Shown: positions 27,548 to 36,898 of the stretch, in pieces
Numbering within the stretch: position 1 is the first letter of the stretch
Layout of the letters: each line of letters opens with the position of its first letter
Source: Pseudoalteromonas arctica A 37-1-2
Lineage (GTDB): Bacteria; Pseudomonadota; Gammaproteobacteria; Enterobacterales; Alteromonadaceae
Reading direction: 5' to 3'
Length of the DNA stretch: 64,000 bases
Assembly: GCF_000238395.3 (NCBI RefSeq)
Contig: NZ_CP011025.1
Span: 682,001 to 746,000 of the forward strand
Translations under genes and position numbers: made by a program
Notes under the pieces: generated by a model
Databases searched by the model: none
What the model was told of the DNA's origin: nothing
Seen by the model: the letters and a program-made list of their open reading frames with translations, nothing else

Positions 27548-27600
27548 TTTCTCCCATTACCTTATTAATTCGAGATAATTAAGGTAATGAGAGAAAGCGA
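27544..27600 (+). promoter_or_regulatory. 21-bp hairpin sequestering the start of the 65-residue membrane protein
   Basis: Arms 27544-27564 and 27580-27600 match at 20 of 21 positions, with a 15-nt loop. The right arm contains the only Shine-Dalgarno-like sequence (GAGAAAG) and the A of the ATG at 27600. If transcribed through, the start site would be buried in a very stable stem. The lower base pairs compete with the GCGAC hairpin at 27531-27547, giving two mutually exclusive foldings. Confidence 0.65.
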
Positions 27601-27797
27601 TGTCTTGTATTTGTGAAGCTAAAAATTTAGAAACATTTTTGAAAGTAAAAACCAGAAGATTGTCCATTCTGGTGTTTTTAATAATTATTACTAGCTGGTT
27701 TTCAAGTTACGCCCAAAACAAAAAGATAGTAGAACTTGAAGCTACAGTGCAAAAGTTGAGTAGTTCAGTCGAAGCGGTCAAAAGTAAAAATAGCTAA
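27600..27797 (+). CDS. small single-pass membrane protein (hypothetical)
   Basis: A 65-residue frame starting inside a strong inverted repeat. The N-terminus is short and has two cysteines (CIC). A hydrophobic helix (about residues 22-38, LSILVFLIIITSWFSSYA) is preceded by KTRR, so the N-terminus is probably inside. A heptad-like tail (VELEATVQKLSSSVEAVKSK) could be coiled coil. No family recognised. The hydrophobic design and occluded start recall small translationally silenced membrane peptides such as type I toxins, but the tail is not typical of them. Confidence 0.5.
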   Translation: MSCICEAKNLETFLKVKTRRLSILVFLIIITSWFSSYAQNKKIVELEATVQKLSSSVEAVKSKNS

Positions 27798-27913
27798 GTT
27801 ACGCTTAACCACGTAGCCAGGCTGTAAAGCATGCAACTCATACTTCGAAATTACTAAAGTGCGTGTTTTAAAGGCACTAATGTATAAATACATATTAGTG
27901 CGACGTAAAGAAA

Positions 27914-28993
27914 TTAAATAATATTTTTCCCTTGTTCTGGATCGCGAGATTGCTCTGCTTGTTCACGTATTTCGTCAGTATCACTACTTACATCATCAAG
28001 CGTTTTAGTTTGCTCAACAGTTTCACTTTTTTCGCTTTGTATTTGCGATGGTTGTTTTTCCTCTAAGCTAGAAGCACTTTCATTAGGGTCGGTGAGTATA
28101 ATTCTCTCTCGTGCGTCATCAGGCATGCTGATGTTTTGTTTTGTGAACTCATTGACTAATTCGCGCATAAGCTGGGAGGCTACTTTTAATGGACTGTGCT
28201 GCTCGCTATTAACCCAAAAATACAAAACGAAGTTAATAGTAGATGAGCCTAAGTTTTTTATTAAAACCTGCGCGGGTGGGTCGCTAAGTACTGCATTTTG
28301 TTGATTGGCAATATCGAGGGCGAGGGTTTGTGCGCTGCGTATATCGTTATCGTAGCCAATACCAATTTCTACTTTGCCGCGCATTTTTGGATTGGCAGTC
28401 AGGTTTTTAATGGTATTTTTATATACAGTCGCATTGGGTATTTGAATATGATTGCCATCGTAATCAACAAGCGTGGTTGCTCTTGCGGTTACTTTTTTAA
28501 CAATACCTAATCGGCCATCCACTTCAATTACATCGTCAATTTTAAAAGGTCTTTGTACGCTCAGTAATAAACTAGCAATAAAGTTCTCTGCTATGTCTCT
28601 AAAAGCAAAGCCGAGTATTAAACCTATTAACCCAGTCCCACTCATAATAGCAACAGCAAACTGAGTAAGCCCTGCTAAACGTAAAAATAAATATACCCCA
28701 AATAAAATTATTAGGGTGCTTATGCTGCGCCTTATAACTAGGTGAACAAGCTTGCTGTCAGTCATATAGTCAATGGGTTTGATTAGTAATCTAGAAAGTG
28801 GTCCTGAAATTAAGTAACTGAGTACTAAAAGCATTATGCCGAGTAAAAGAGTGGGTAATATTTGCGCTGTTACGTGAAGTAATTGCACGCCTTGCTCATA
28901 AAAGAAATTCCACGAAAGTGTATCAACTTTGATCACGTCAGTTATTGGTGTTGTATTATTTAGCGCTACACTGCTTTTTAGGGTACCGAGCAT
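27914..28993 (-). CDS. small-conductance mechanosensitive channel family protein (MscS-like)
   Basis: A 359-residue MscS-type channel. Helices lie at about residues 30-60, 85-105 and 110-140. The pore-lining TM3 is glycine- and alanine-rich (MSGTGLIGLILGFAFRDIAE), followed by the beta domain (QRPFKIDDVIEVDGRLGIVK, TTLVDYDGNHIQIPNATVY). The C-terminal 60 residues are acidic, Gln/Glu-rich and probably disordered, beyond the usual MscS core. GGAAG lies before the start. It protects against hypo-osmotic shock in the family. Confidence 0.92.
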   Translation of the reverse strand: MLGTLKSSVALNNTTPITDVIKVDTLSWNFFYEQGVQLLHVTAQILPTLLLGIMLLVLSYLISGPLSRLLIKPIDYMTDSKLVHLVIRRSISTLIILFGVYLFLRLAGLTQFAVAIMSGTGLIGLILGFAFRDIAENFIASLLLSVQRPFKIDDVIEVDGRLGIVKKVTARATTLVDYDGNHIQIPNATVYKNTIKNLTANPKMRGKVEIGIGYDNDIRSAQTLALDIANQQNAVLSDPPAQVLIKNLGSSTINFVLYFWVNSEQHSPLKVASQLMRELVNEFTKQNISMPDDARERIILTDPNESASSLEEKQPSQIQSEKSETVEQTKTLDDVSSDTDEIREQAEQSRDPEQGKNII

Positions 28994-29110
28994 GGCTTAT
29001 CTTCCGTGTTAGAGTCATTTATAGATAAATATTAGCAAGTTTGGTACCAAATGCTTATAACTTGGCAAATATTTTGCTGTAGTAACGTAATACAAATATT
29101 GAGGTTTAGA

Positions 29111-30064
29111 ATGAAAGAAGCTAAACGAGGACAGCAAGCAGAGCAGCCTGCACATATCCCTTTTATAGGTTGGTGGGATATTGTTAAACGTATTTTTAAG
29201 CAAATGAGTGAAGATAACTTATCTATAGTGGCAGCCGGTGTGGCATTTTATGCGTTACTTGCTATTTTTCCAGCCATTGCGGCGATGGTATCAGTGTATG
29301 CGTACTTTTCATCCCCAACAGATATAAGTGAGCACTTAAGTAAAATAGTTACTTTGCTTCCACCAAGCACCAGTGAACTGATTTTATCTCAGGTTTCTAG
29401 CCTTGCTAAAACCTCAAGTGCAAACTTGAGCTTAAGTGCAATTGGTACGCTCATACTTACTATTTGGAGTAGTTCAAAGGGCAGCCAAGCACTTATTACT
29501 GCATGTAATATTAGTTATCGTGAATATGAAAAACGTTCATTTTTTCAGGCTCAACTAGTGCGCTTTCTATTTTCGGTAGGAGCGATTGTAGTCGCAATTT
29601 TTGCGCTATTAATTATTGGTATTTTACCTATTGTACTTAATTTAGTGGGACTAAAAGAAAGTATAGATTTATTAATTAAACTCATTTCTTGGCCATTATT
29701 GGCTTTTACCTTTAATTTTGCATTGGTACTTTTATATCGTTATGCCCCACATCGTAAACCGGCTAAATGGCGTTGGATCACAATGGGGTCGTCTATTGCT
29801 ACTGTGCTTTGGATTTTGGCATCTATAGGTTTTTCTTTTTATGTGTCGCGTTTTTCTAGTTATAACGAAACGTATGGCTCACTAGGTGGTGTAGTGATTA
29901 TGCTGATGTGGTTGTATATTAGCGCTTATATAATCACATTAGGTGCTGTAATTAATGCAGCTACTGAGCAGCAAACAGGTAAAGATAGCACTGTAGGGCC
30001 GGCTAAAGAGCGTGGGCAACGAGGCGCCTATGTAGCAGATCACCTCGATGTAAAAAACGAATAG
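29111..30064 (+). CDS. YihY/BrkB family inner-membrane protein
   Basis: A multi-pass protein of the YihY/virulence-factor-BrkB family, once misannotated as RNase BN. The ATG at 29111 is chosen because GAGG lies about 7 bp upstream and the longer frame adds only an odd hydrophobic leader. About six helices occur in 317 residues, with the family signatures DNLSIVAAGVAFYALLAIFP, IWSSSKGSQALITACNISY and YGSLGGVVIMLMWLYIS. Molecular function is unknown. Confidence 0.92.
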   Translation: MKEAKRGQQAEQPAHIPFIGWWDIVKRIFKQMSEDNLSIVAAGVAFYALLAIFPAIAAMVSVYAYFSSPTDISEHLSKIVTLLPPSTSELILSQVSSLAKTSSANLSLSAIGTLILTIWSSSKGSQALITACNISYREYEKRSFFQAQLVRFLFSVGAIVVAIFALLIIGILPIVLNLVGLKESIDLLIKLISWPLLAFTFNFALVLLYRYAPHRKPAKWRWITMGSSIATVLWILASIGFSFYVSRFSSYNETYGSLGGVVIMLMWLYISAYIITLGAVINAATEQQTGKDSTVGPAKERGQRGAYVADHLDVKNE

Positions 30065-30067
30065 GTA

Positions 30068-30955
30068 TTAATTAGCTAAATTAGTAAGTGCAGTAATTTG
30101 CTCTTTAAATTCTTGTGCTGCAGGACCAAGCCTGTCGTTGTCGTTGCACATTAAATATAAATTAAGAGTGCGGGTTGTACCTTGGTCTAAATTAAGTGCG
30201 ATGAGGGTTTGATCTTCAATTAAGTGTGCAATTTGTGTTTTTGGCAGCCAAGCGTAACCTAAATTTTGACTAACCATATCAATAGAGTTACGTAAGTGGC
30301 TGACTGTCCAGCGCATATCAGCACCTAGCCAGCCTTCATTGTGACTGGTGTGGGTTGCTGAATCGCGCACTACTATTTGTCTATGTAGCTTTAAATCACG
30401 AAAGTTGAGTTGTTCAGTATGTTGGTGTAATACATGGTCTTTATGCGCAACCGCTATAAACTCTATATCGCATAATGTACTGCAGCTAATTCCATAAATA
30501 GGAATTGACGAAATAGCTAAATCAACCACTGAGTTATGCAGTAATTCGTTTGCACCTGTTAGCACGCTTTCTACTAAATCAATTTTTAAAAGAGGGTAAA
30601 GCTCACTCGTTTTAGCAAGTGCTTGGTATAAAATAGCGTGTGGAAAAACTTCATCAACAGCTATTTTTAACGTGCTTTCTACGCCTTCGCTTAGCGTACT
30701 TGCTACCGATTCTATTTTAGTCGCTTCTTCAATTAAAAACTCGGCTCTGCGTAAAATTAGCTTACCGCTATCGGTTAAAAATGCTTTACGGCCTTTTACT
30801 TCAAGCAACTTAATTTGCAAGGCGGCTTCAAGTTTTTGCACAGCATGGTGTACGGTTGACTGACTTTTATGTACAGCTGCGCTTGCGCCTGCAAACCCGC
30901 CATGATCCACAACCGCTTTAAACATTCGCCATTGCTCTAATGTTGCTTTTGCCAT
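30068..30955 (-). CDS. LysR-family transcriptional regulator
   Basis: A 295-residue LTTR with an N-terminal winged helix-turn-helix (EQWRMFKAVVDHGGFAGASA, then KSQSTVHHAVQKLEAALQIK) and a C-terminal effector-binding domain (about residues 90-290). Two cysteines lie in the effector part (ISCSTLCDIEF). The target is not evident: it is convergent with yihY and downstream of the GGDEF-EAL gene, and LTTRs usually regulate a divergent gene, which is absent here. Confidence 0.92.
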   Translation of the reverse strand: MAKATLEQWRMFKAVVDHGGFAGASAAVHKSQSTVHHAVQKLEAALQIKLLEVKGRKAFLTDSGKLILRRAEFLIEEATKIESVASTLSEGVESTLKIAVDEVFPHAILYQALAKTSELYPLLKIDLVESVLTGANELLHNSVVDLAISSIPIYGISCSTLCDIEFIAVAHKDHVLHQHTEQLNFRDLKLHRQIVVRDSATHTSHNEGWLGADMRWTVSHLRNSIDMVSQNLGYAWLPKTQIAHLIEDQTLIALNLDQGTTRTLNLYLMCNDNDRLGPAAQEFKEQITALTNLAN

Positions 30956-31044
30956 TTTTAAATCCTGTTACTACTTTATATCTGATTGCTTAACTTGACC
31001 GCGCAGACGCATTATTTATTGCGTAACAGTGATTTTTTGTCTAT

Positions 31045-34000
31045 TTATTTTAACAAAGCTACTTTTTTATCAGCTAGAAGTGCCATAAAACTGCTTTTAT
31101 TTAAAGGTCTTGAAAATAAATAACCTTGACCGTAATCGCATCCTGCTTCAAGTAGTAGCTGCATTTGTAATTTAGTTTCAATTCCTTCGGCGATTACTTT
31201 TAAGCCCAACTGATGCGCCATAACAATGATGGCTTCACACAATGCAAGTTCTTGGCTGCCTACTTGAATATTATCAACAAAACGTTTATCTATTTTTAAA
31301 TAGTCGGTGTCCATTTCTTGTAAGTAAGCGAGCGACGAATACCCGGTACCAAAGTCATCAAGAGCAAGCTGCATACCTGATTTTACTATTTCTTTTAGGC
31401 GTCTTTGCGTAAGTGCTTCAGGGTTAACCATTAAGCCTTCAGTTATTTCTGCGACAATTGACGAAGCAGGTAGTTTTGCTGCTTTTAGCATATCGTACCA
31501 TTCATCTATGCCACTCTCTGGCGTGGATAATTGCACTGGCGATACGTTTACACTTATTTGAAAAGTATCATCGGTTAGTGTTTTTATATCGTTAAGTGTT
31601 TGCAAAGCTTGGGCAAATACAAATTGACCAATTGCATTTATTTGCCTGGTTTCTTCAGCAAGTGGGATAAATGCGATAGGGCTAATTAGGCCTTTTTCGG
31701 GATGTTGCCAACGAATAAGCGCTTCAGCTTTATGAATATGTAAATCATTTAAAGCAACTATGGGCTGATAAAATAACTCAAACTGTTCAAGTTCTATGGC
31801 ACTTCGTAAGTCTTTTAATAGCACCATGCGCGCGTGTGCATATTCGCGCATGTCAGCAGAGAAAAACTCGAAACAGTTACGACCATTACTTTTTGCTTTA
31901 TACATAGCCTGATCGGCTGCCTTTAAAAGCTGTTCAGTATTTTCACCATCATTAGGAGCGCAAGCAATGCCTATGCTTGCACTAATAAATAACTCTTCGT
32001 TTTCAAGATGCAAAGCTGACGATAGACTAAGTAAAATATTACTCGCAATTTGATTAATATGGCGCGTACTTTTAATGTGACTAAATACAATAACAAACTC
32101 ATCTCCCCCAATTCGTGCCACAAACTCAGCGTTTTTTGCCGACTGGACTATACGCTGAGATACGAGTTTTAATAAGTTATCGCCATAGTGATGGCCTAAT
32201 GTGTCATTAATATCTTTAAAGTGATCAATATCTAAAAGCATGACAACCAATTGATTATCTGGAGTAACAACATTTGAAAATCGTTGATTTAATCGCTCCT
32301 TTAACTCTAAACGATTTGGTAAGTCAGTTAGGTGATCAAAATGAGCTTGTCGCCAAATGGTTTCATCAGCTTGTTTTTTTTCTGTGAGGTCTGTGAATAT
32401 CGCGATACGACGAATAGGTGCGTTGTTTGTATCATAAATAGTATCGATTGTGAGCCACTCAGAGTAAAGCTGCCCGTTCTTTTTACGGTTAATAACCTCG
32501 CCTTGCCAGCGGCCTGTTTGCTGTAATTCAGACCACATTTTATTGTAAAAATTCTTATCATGTTTTCCTGATGAAAGAATTGAAGAGGACCGGCCAATAA
32601 CTTCTTCTTTACTATATAAAGTCGTTTTACAAAACGCAGGATTTACATCAAATATAATGCCCGTTGGATCGGTGATTGCCATGCCTTCACTACTGTTGTT
32701 ATACACTAGTGAGGCAAGGTGGAGTGCTTCTTCATTTACTTTTCGTTGTGTTATATCTCGTAGCACAACAACGTATTCATTTTTACTTTGCATTGCGCTA
32801 ATACGTGCTTCAAAGCTGCGTTTAGGATCTGATTTTTCGAGTGTGAATTCTAAATTGCTCGAAACATCAAGTTTAGATAACTGCGATAACAAAAGCTGAA
32901 CATTGCTGTGTGAAAGTATTGATGATAAATGAGGTACTACAGTGCTGTTAGGATTTACTTGAGGCTTAAACTGTCCTGTTATGTTGAGAATATCGCCATG
33001 GATGTTAATTCTAACGTAACTATCGGGCAGAGTATTAAGCAAGCTAGTAAGCTCATCATGCTTGTTTTTTAAATTAGCCTCAGCTGTTAACCGAGTTTGC
33101 GCCATTGATTTAAAACGCTGATAGAGAGTATTTAGCTCTGGATTATTGGGTTGTATTTTTTGTGCGGGCATCTCGCCCTTAGCCAATACGTTTGTTGCAT
33201 TTGTTAGATTATTAATTGGGTCAATAATGCTGGTTTTAAGTAGTTTACGTGCAATTAAAGACAGTATCAGCAGCGATAAAATAAACACACCAATCGCTAT
33301 AAAAAAATTATTATTTATTTGCTTTAAAGCATGTGTGACAGGAAGTGCGATATGTATATTTAAGCTGTTATTACTTGGATCGCTGTAAATAACAGAGTGG
33401 TGAAGCATTCGGGCTTCACCTTCAATAGATTTTATTTTTGTTGATGCCTCATTATCAATCGAAGAATCAGTTGCTAATAAAGTCTGTGCAATATTATCGC
33501 CAAGCGCGGCCGTTGTAGGTGGATAACGCGCTAAAATTTTTCCGTTAGAATCAGCAATTGCAGCAATAGAGCCTGGCGGAAGTTCAATGTCATTAAAAGC
33601 ATTGTTCCACCAGTCAAGCGCAACAACGATAACTACAACGCCCTGAATTACATTTTTTTTATTAATAATAGGTAACGCAAAATTAAGGGTGTTTTTTTGC
33701 AGACTTCGGTCGTGCTGAAAATAACCTACCGACAATTGGTTACTTTTTAAGGCGTTTTGGAAATACGCCCGATCGGCAATATTAATTGTTTTGGCTAACC
33801 CGCTTGTTGTGCATATAACAATGCCATTTGGATCTATAATCCCGATATTGGCAACATGTGCGTAAATAGATCTAAATTGATTAAAATAATTAGGGCAGGT
33901 CGTTGCTAAATTTTCTTTCTTACTTTCCTCTTTAGCCAAATAACGCGCTAAACGGTCAATATCATCGACTAAGTGCTTTTGCTGTAAAATTAATTGCTTA

Positions 34001-34149
34001 GCAATATTTTCTACTTTTTTTTCACTTTGCTCAATAGAGTGATCGCGTTCAAGCAGCAGTGTAAAAATAATTACAGCGGTGCCCGGAATACTTAGCAATA
34101 TAAGTAAACGATAAAGCTGATGTTTGAGAGAATAAGTAAAAATAACCAT
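31045..34149 (-). CDS. membrane-bound dual GGDEF-EAL cyclic-di-GMP enzyme with Cache and PAS domains
   Basis: A 1034-residue sensor enzyme. In order: TM1 (about 10-30), periplasmic Cache-type domain (about 40-280, GIIDPNGIVICTTSG), TM2 (about 281-300), HAMP (about 300-355), a short PAS-like segment, a PAS/PAC domain (about 480-600, DPTGIIFDVNPAFCKTTLYS), GGDEF (about 610-770) and EAL (about 790-1030). The GGDEF motif is intact (ARIGGDEF), but the RxxD inhibitory site reads KNAE. EAL residues are intact (KAEALIRW, SVNVSP, AEITEG, DDFGTGYS, KIDKRF, EGIET), so phosphodiesterase activity is likely. AAGGA lies at the start. Confidence 0.95.
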   Translation of the reverse strand: MVIFTYSLKHQLYRLLILLSIPGTAVIIFTLLLERDHSIEQSEKKVENIAKQLILQQKHLVDDIDRLARYLAKEESKKENLATTCPNYFNQFRSIYAHVANIGIIDPNGIVICTTSGLAKTINIADRAYFQNALKSNQLSVGYFQHDRSLQKNTLNFALPIINKKNVIQGVVVIVVALDWWNNAFNDIELPPGSIAAIADSNGKILARYPPTTAALGDNIAQTLLATDSSIDNEASTKIKSIEGEARMLHHSVIYSDPSNNSLNIHIALPVTHALKQINNNFFIAIGVFILSLLILSLIARKLLKTSIIDPINNLTNATNVLAKGEMPAQKIQPNNPELNTLYQRFKSMAQTRLTAEANLKNKHDELTSLLNTLPDSYVRINIHGDILNITGQFKPQVNPNSTVVPHLSSILSHSNVQLLLSQLSKLDVSSNLEFTLEKSDPKRSFEARISAMQSKNEYVVVLRDITQRKVNEEALHLASLVYNNSSEGMAITDPTGIIFDVNPAFCKTTLYSKEEVIGRSSSILSSGKHDKNFYNKMWSELQQTGRWQGEVINRKKNGQLYSEWLTIDTIYDTNNAPIRRIAIFTDLTEKKQADETIWRQAHFDHLTDLPNRLELKERLNQRFSNVVTPDNQLVVMLLDIDHFKDINDTLGHHYGDNLLKLVSQRIVQSAKNAEFVARIGGDEFVIVFSHIKSTRHINQIASNILLSLSSALHLENEELFISASIGIACAPNDGENTEQLLKAADQAMYKAKSNGRNCFEFFSADMREYAHARMVLLKDLRSAIELEQFELFYQPIVALNDLHIHKAEALIRWQHPEKGLISPIAFIPLAEETRQINAIGQFVFAQALQTLNDIKTLTDDTFQISVNVSPVQLSTPESGIDEWYDMLKAAKLPASSIVAEITEGLMVNPEALTQRRLKEIVKSGMQLALDDFGTGYSSLAYLQEMDTDYLKIDKRFVDNIQVGSQELALCEAIIVMAHQLGLKVIAEGIETKLQMQLLLEAGCDYGQGYLFSRPLNKSSFMALLADKKVALLK

Positions 34150-34350
34150 TCCTTAGTTTTGTATTTTGCAATAACAATTGTAGCCAAATTCACTCCAAAT
34201 AACCATAGTAATTATAAGGTTGAAAATGTAACCAATGAATCATTATAGTTCTATTTTTTGGAATGTTAAGGTCGATTTAAAGACATAGTTGTTTTGTTTA
34301 ATGGATGATTTAATAACCTCATAAACTTATTCTTTAGAGTGAATTAATAA

Positions 34351-35193
34351 ATGAAAATATCAAAAATACTTACAGCTTATGCAACTCAAGATGGCGATGG
34401 TGTGAGTATTAGCCGTATACCTGGGTTTGATGGTAAATATTTAGATCCCTTTTTAATGATTGATGAACTTAAGTCAGACGACAAAAAAGATTATATGGGA
34501 GGCTTTCCTGAGCATCCGCACCGAGGTATTGAAACGTTTACTTATATTCTAAAAGGTGGCTTTGAACATCGTGACCAAATGGGTAACAGAGAAGCAATTA
34601 AAGCAGGCGATGTGCAATGGATGAGTACAGGGCGCGGCGTCATGCACAGTGAAATGCCACTCGCGGATGCTGTAGATGGACTGCATGGCTTTCAAATTTG
34701 GATCAACATGCCAAGCGCAGAAAAAATGCGTGATTCACGTTATCAAGATACTACTAAAAACCCAGCTCCGAGTTTTACAAATACGCAAGGTGTGACGTTA
34801 AAATCACTTGCGGGATCGTGGCAGTTCGAAAGTGAAACGCTTACAAGCGCTCTGCAAAGTTTAGCGGCTAATGCGGCGCTCGCTGATATTACATTACCCG
34901 CTGGTAAAAACATCTATTTAGAGCCTCTTAGCCAACAAAAAGTAATGCTTTATATTCATAGCGGCTCACTAATAATGAGCGACAATCAAACAATACCAGC
35001 GGGCAAGTTACTTATTTTGGAACCAGGCAGTGACATCAATATTAGCTCTGAGCACGGCGCTGGTGTTTTGGTTTTAGCAGGCGATCCACTTAATCAACCG
35101 ATTGCTCATATGGGGCCGTTTGTAATGACGACGCAAGCAGAAGTACAGCAAGCAGTGCGTGATTATCAAAACGGTGAGTTTGGCAAAATTTAA
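34351..35193 (+). CDS. pirin family protein
   Basis: A two-cupin pirin of 280 residues. The metal-binding residues are intact: HPHRG (about residues 55-59) and the HSE of GVMHSEMP (about residues 99-101). Bacterial pirins such as YhhW have quercetinase-like activity, but the physiological substrate is unknown. The C-terminal cupin (about 170-270) has no metal site, as in the family. A 21-bp gap separates it from the following glutathionyl-hydroquinone reductase gene; both suggest quinone or redox metabolism. Confidence 0.93.
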   Translation: MKISKILTAYATQDGDGVSISRIPGFDGKYLDPFLMIDELKSDDKKDYMGGFPEHPHRGIETFTYILKGGFEHRDQMGNREAIKAGDVQWMSTGRGVMHSEMPLADAVDGLHGFQIWINMPSAEKMRDSRYQDTTKNPAPSFTNTQGVTLKSLAGSWQFESETLTSALQSLAANAALADITLPAGKNIYLEPLSQQKVMLYIHSGSLIMSDNQTIPAGKLLILEPGSDINISSEHGAGVLVLAGDPLNQPIAHMGPFVMTTQAEVQQAVRDYQNGEFGKI

Positions 35194-35214
35194 CGGTATT
35201 TTTAGGAGAGTTTT

Positions 35215-36189
35215 ATGGGATTATTAGTTAACGGTCAATGGCAAGATAAATGGTACGACACAGATTCAAGTAACGGTAAGTTTGAACGCGAAACGGCGCA
35301 GTTACGTCACTGGATAACTGCAGATGGTAGCGCTGGAATAACGGGCGAGGCCGGTTTTAAAGCTCAAGCGAACAGGTATCATTTATATGTGTCACTTGCG
35401 TGTCCTTGGGCGCATCGAACGCTTATATTTAGAGCATTAAAAGGGTTACAAGACTTAATTACGGTGTCGGTTGTTAGTCCTGATATGCTTAATAGTGGTT
35501 GGGCTTTTGATACGCAAAACCACAGTACTGGTGATGCTTTATTTAATAGTAACTACTTACATCAAGTTTATACAAAAAATAATCCAAAGTACTCCGGGCG
35601 AGTAACCGTTCCCGTACTGTGGGATAAAAAGCTCAATAAAATTGTCAGTAATGAGTCTGCCGATATTATACGTATGTTCAATAGTGCGTTTAATGAGTTA
35701 ACAGGTAATAACGATGACTACTACCCTGAGGCACTGCAACCAAAAATTGACGAATTAAATGCACTGATTTATCCAAATATAAATAATGGTGTTTATCGTA
35801 CGGGGTTCGCAACAACTCAGGATGCGTATGAAGAGGCATTTAATGATGTATTTAAAGCACTCGATACAGTAGAGGGGATACTGAGCAAACAGCGGTATTT
35901 AACAGGGGATAACCTCACAGAGGCAGATTGGCGATTATTCACCACTCTCATTCGGTTTGATAGTGTGTACGTTGGTCATTTTAAATGTAATTTACGCACA
36001 ATTGAAAGCTATCCTGCACTGAGCGGATACCTTAGAGAGCTATATCAGGTTAAGGGAGTAGCAGAGACAGTTGATTTTTATCATATTAAGCGTCATTACT
36101 ACTTTAGTCACACAATGATCAACCCAACACAAGTTGTGCCAAGTGGTCCAAGTATTGATTACTTATCTGATCACGGTAGAAATGTTTAG
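35215..36189 (+). CDS. yqjG: glutathionyl-hydroquinone reductase (YqjG/ECM4, Xi-class GST)
   Basis: It reduces glutathionyl-hydroquinones, releasing glutathione. The 324 residues follow the Xi-GST pattern. Catalytic Cys63 is in SLACPWAHRTLIF, with the family N-terminus NGQWQDKWYDT and the C-terminal helical domain with TEADWRLFTTLIRFDSVYV. GGAG lies 7 bp before the ATG. It is probably cotranscribed with the pirin gene. It converges on three small genes related to E. coli yqjDEK, an echo of the E. coli locus. Confidence 0.94.
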   Translation: MGLLVNGQWQDKWYDTDSSNGKFERETAQLRHWITADGSAGITGEAGFKAQANRYHLYVSLACPWAHRTLIFRALKGLQDLITVSVVSPDMLNSGWAFDTQNHSTGDALFNSNYLHQVYTKNNPKYSGRVTVPVLWDKKLNKIVSNESADIIRMFNSAFNELTGNNDDYYPEALQPKIDELNALIYPNINNGVYRTGFATTQDAYEEAFNDVFKALDTVEGILSKQRYLTGDNLTEADWRLFTTLIRFDSVYVGHFKCNLRTIESYPALSGYLRELYQVKGVAETVDFYHIKRHYYFSHTMINPTQVVPSGPSIDYLSDHGRNV

Positions 36190-36192
36190 CGT

Positions 36193-36435
36193 TTAAGCAA
36201 ACAGCCTAACAAGCCAGCCGTATTTTCTTACCAAGCTGGTTTCGCCTTTCCCTGTTTGTACAGCTGCGCCGGCTAAAAAGGCACTTGTTAGTCCCACTTT
36301 AGTTGCGGCAAAACGCTTAAGTCTATATTGAAATGCCGCATGATGTTGGCGTTTCAACTCGCTGCGCGTATCCATTTGCTTACTCAGAGCATCAACGTTT
36401 TCATTAGGTGCTTTAATTAAGTAGTTAACCAACAT
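36193..36435 (-). CDS. small YqjK-like hypothetical protein
   Basis: An 80-residue basic protein, last of a three-gene leftward group. AAGGAA lies 5-6 bp before the start. The C-terminal half (residues 40-80) has a weak hydrophobic helix (GLTSAFLAGAAVQTG) and a basic end VRKYGWLVRLFA. Size and position after DUF883 and YqjE-like genes match E. coli yqjK, but sequence similarity by eye is slight. Function unknown. Confidence 0.7.
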   Translation of the reverse strand: MLVNYLIKAPNENVDALSKQMDTRSELKRQHHAAFQYRLKRFAATKVGLTSAFLAGAAVQTGKGETSLVRKYGWLVRLFA

Positions 36436-36445
36436 ATTAATTTCC

Positions 36446-36892
36446 TTATAAGTTAAACAGTTGTTTTAAGCTTTTAAGTGTTTTACTAAAGCCAATTTTA
36501 TTGCTTAGGTAAACCGTATTTTTCCAAAGCCATGCTAAACAAGCAACTTGCAGCAAAGTAGCTGTTGCAATACTTAGCCATACTGACCCAAAAAGATCAT
36601 ATACACCGTATCCAACAGCACCTAATACTCCTGCCCACAACAAAACCAAACCACTGGCAAAACAGCCTAAAAATATAGTGATCAATGCAAGCGATCTAAG
36701 CGATAACCGCCATTCAGCTTTAGCAAGCTGATGGGTGATCTTTCCTTGAGTTTGGTAATCATCCTTGAGCTGCTTAGAGTACTCTAAAAGCTTTGCAATA
36801 TGATCTTGCCAATCGTCCTTTTGGCTCTGCTGCTCAGTTGTTTGGTTTTGCGCTTCACCATCCTTGGCTGCGCTTGTTTGTGGGTTATTCAT
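36446..36892 (-). CDS. YqjE-like holin-superfamily membrane protein
   Basis: A 148-residue protein with a soluble Gln/Asp-rich N-terminus (about residues 1-60) and two adjacent membrane helices (about 68-92 and 97-125), as in YqjE/phage-holin superfamily III proteins. It starts 6 bp after the DUF883 gene; an in-frame GTG one codon upstream is also possible. In E. coli yqjD and yqjE are adjacent in the same way. Function unknown; probably associated with the inner membrane in stationary phase, by analogy. Confidence 0.8.
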   Translation of the reverse strand: MNNPQTSAAKDGEAQNQTTEQQSQKDDWQDHIAKLLEYSKQLKDDYQTQGKITHQLAKAEWRLSLRSLALITIFLGCFASGLVLLWAGVLGAVGYGVYDLFGSVWLSIATATLLQVACLAWLWKNTVYLSNKIGFSKTLKSLKQLFNL

Positions 36893-36898
36893 CACTGA

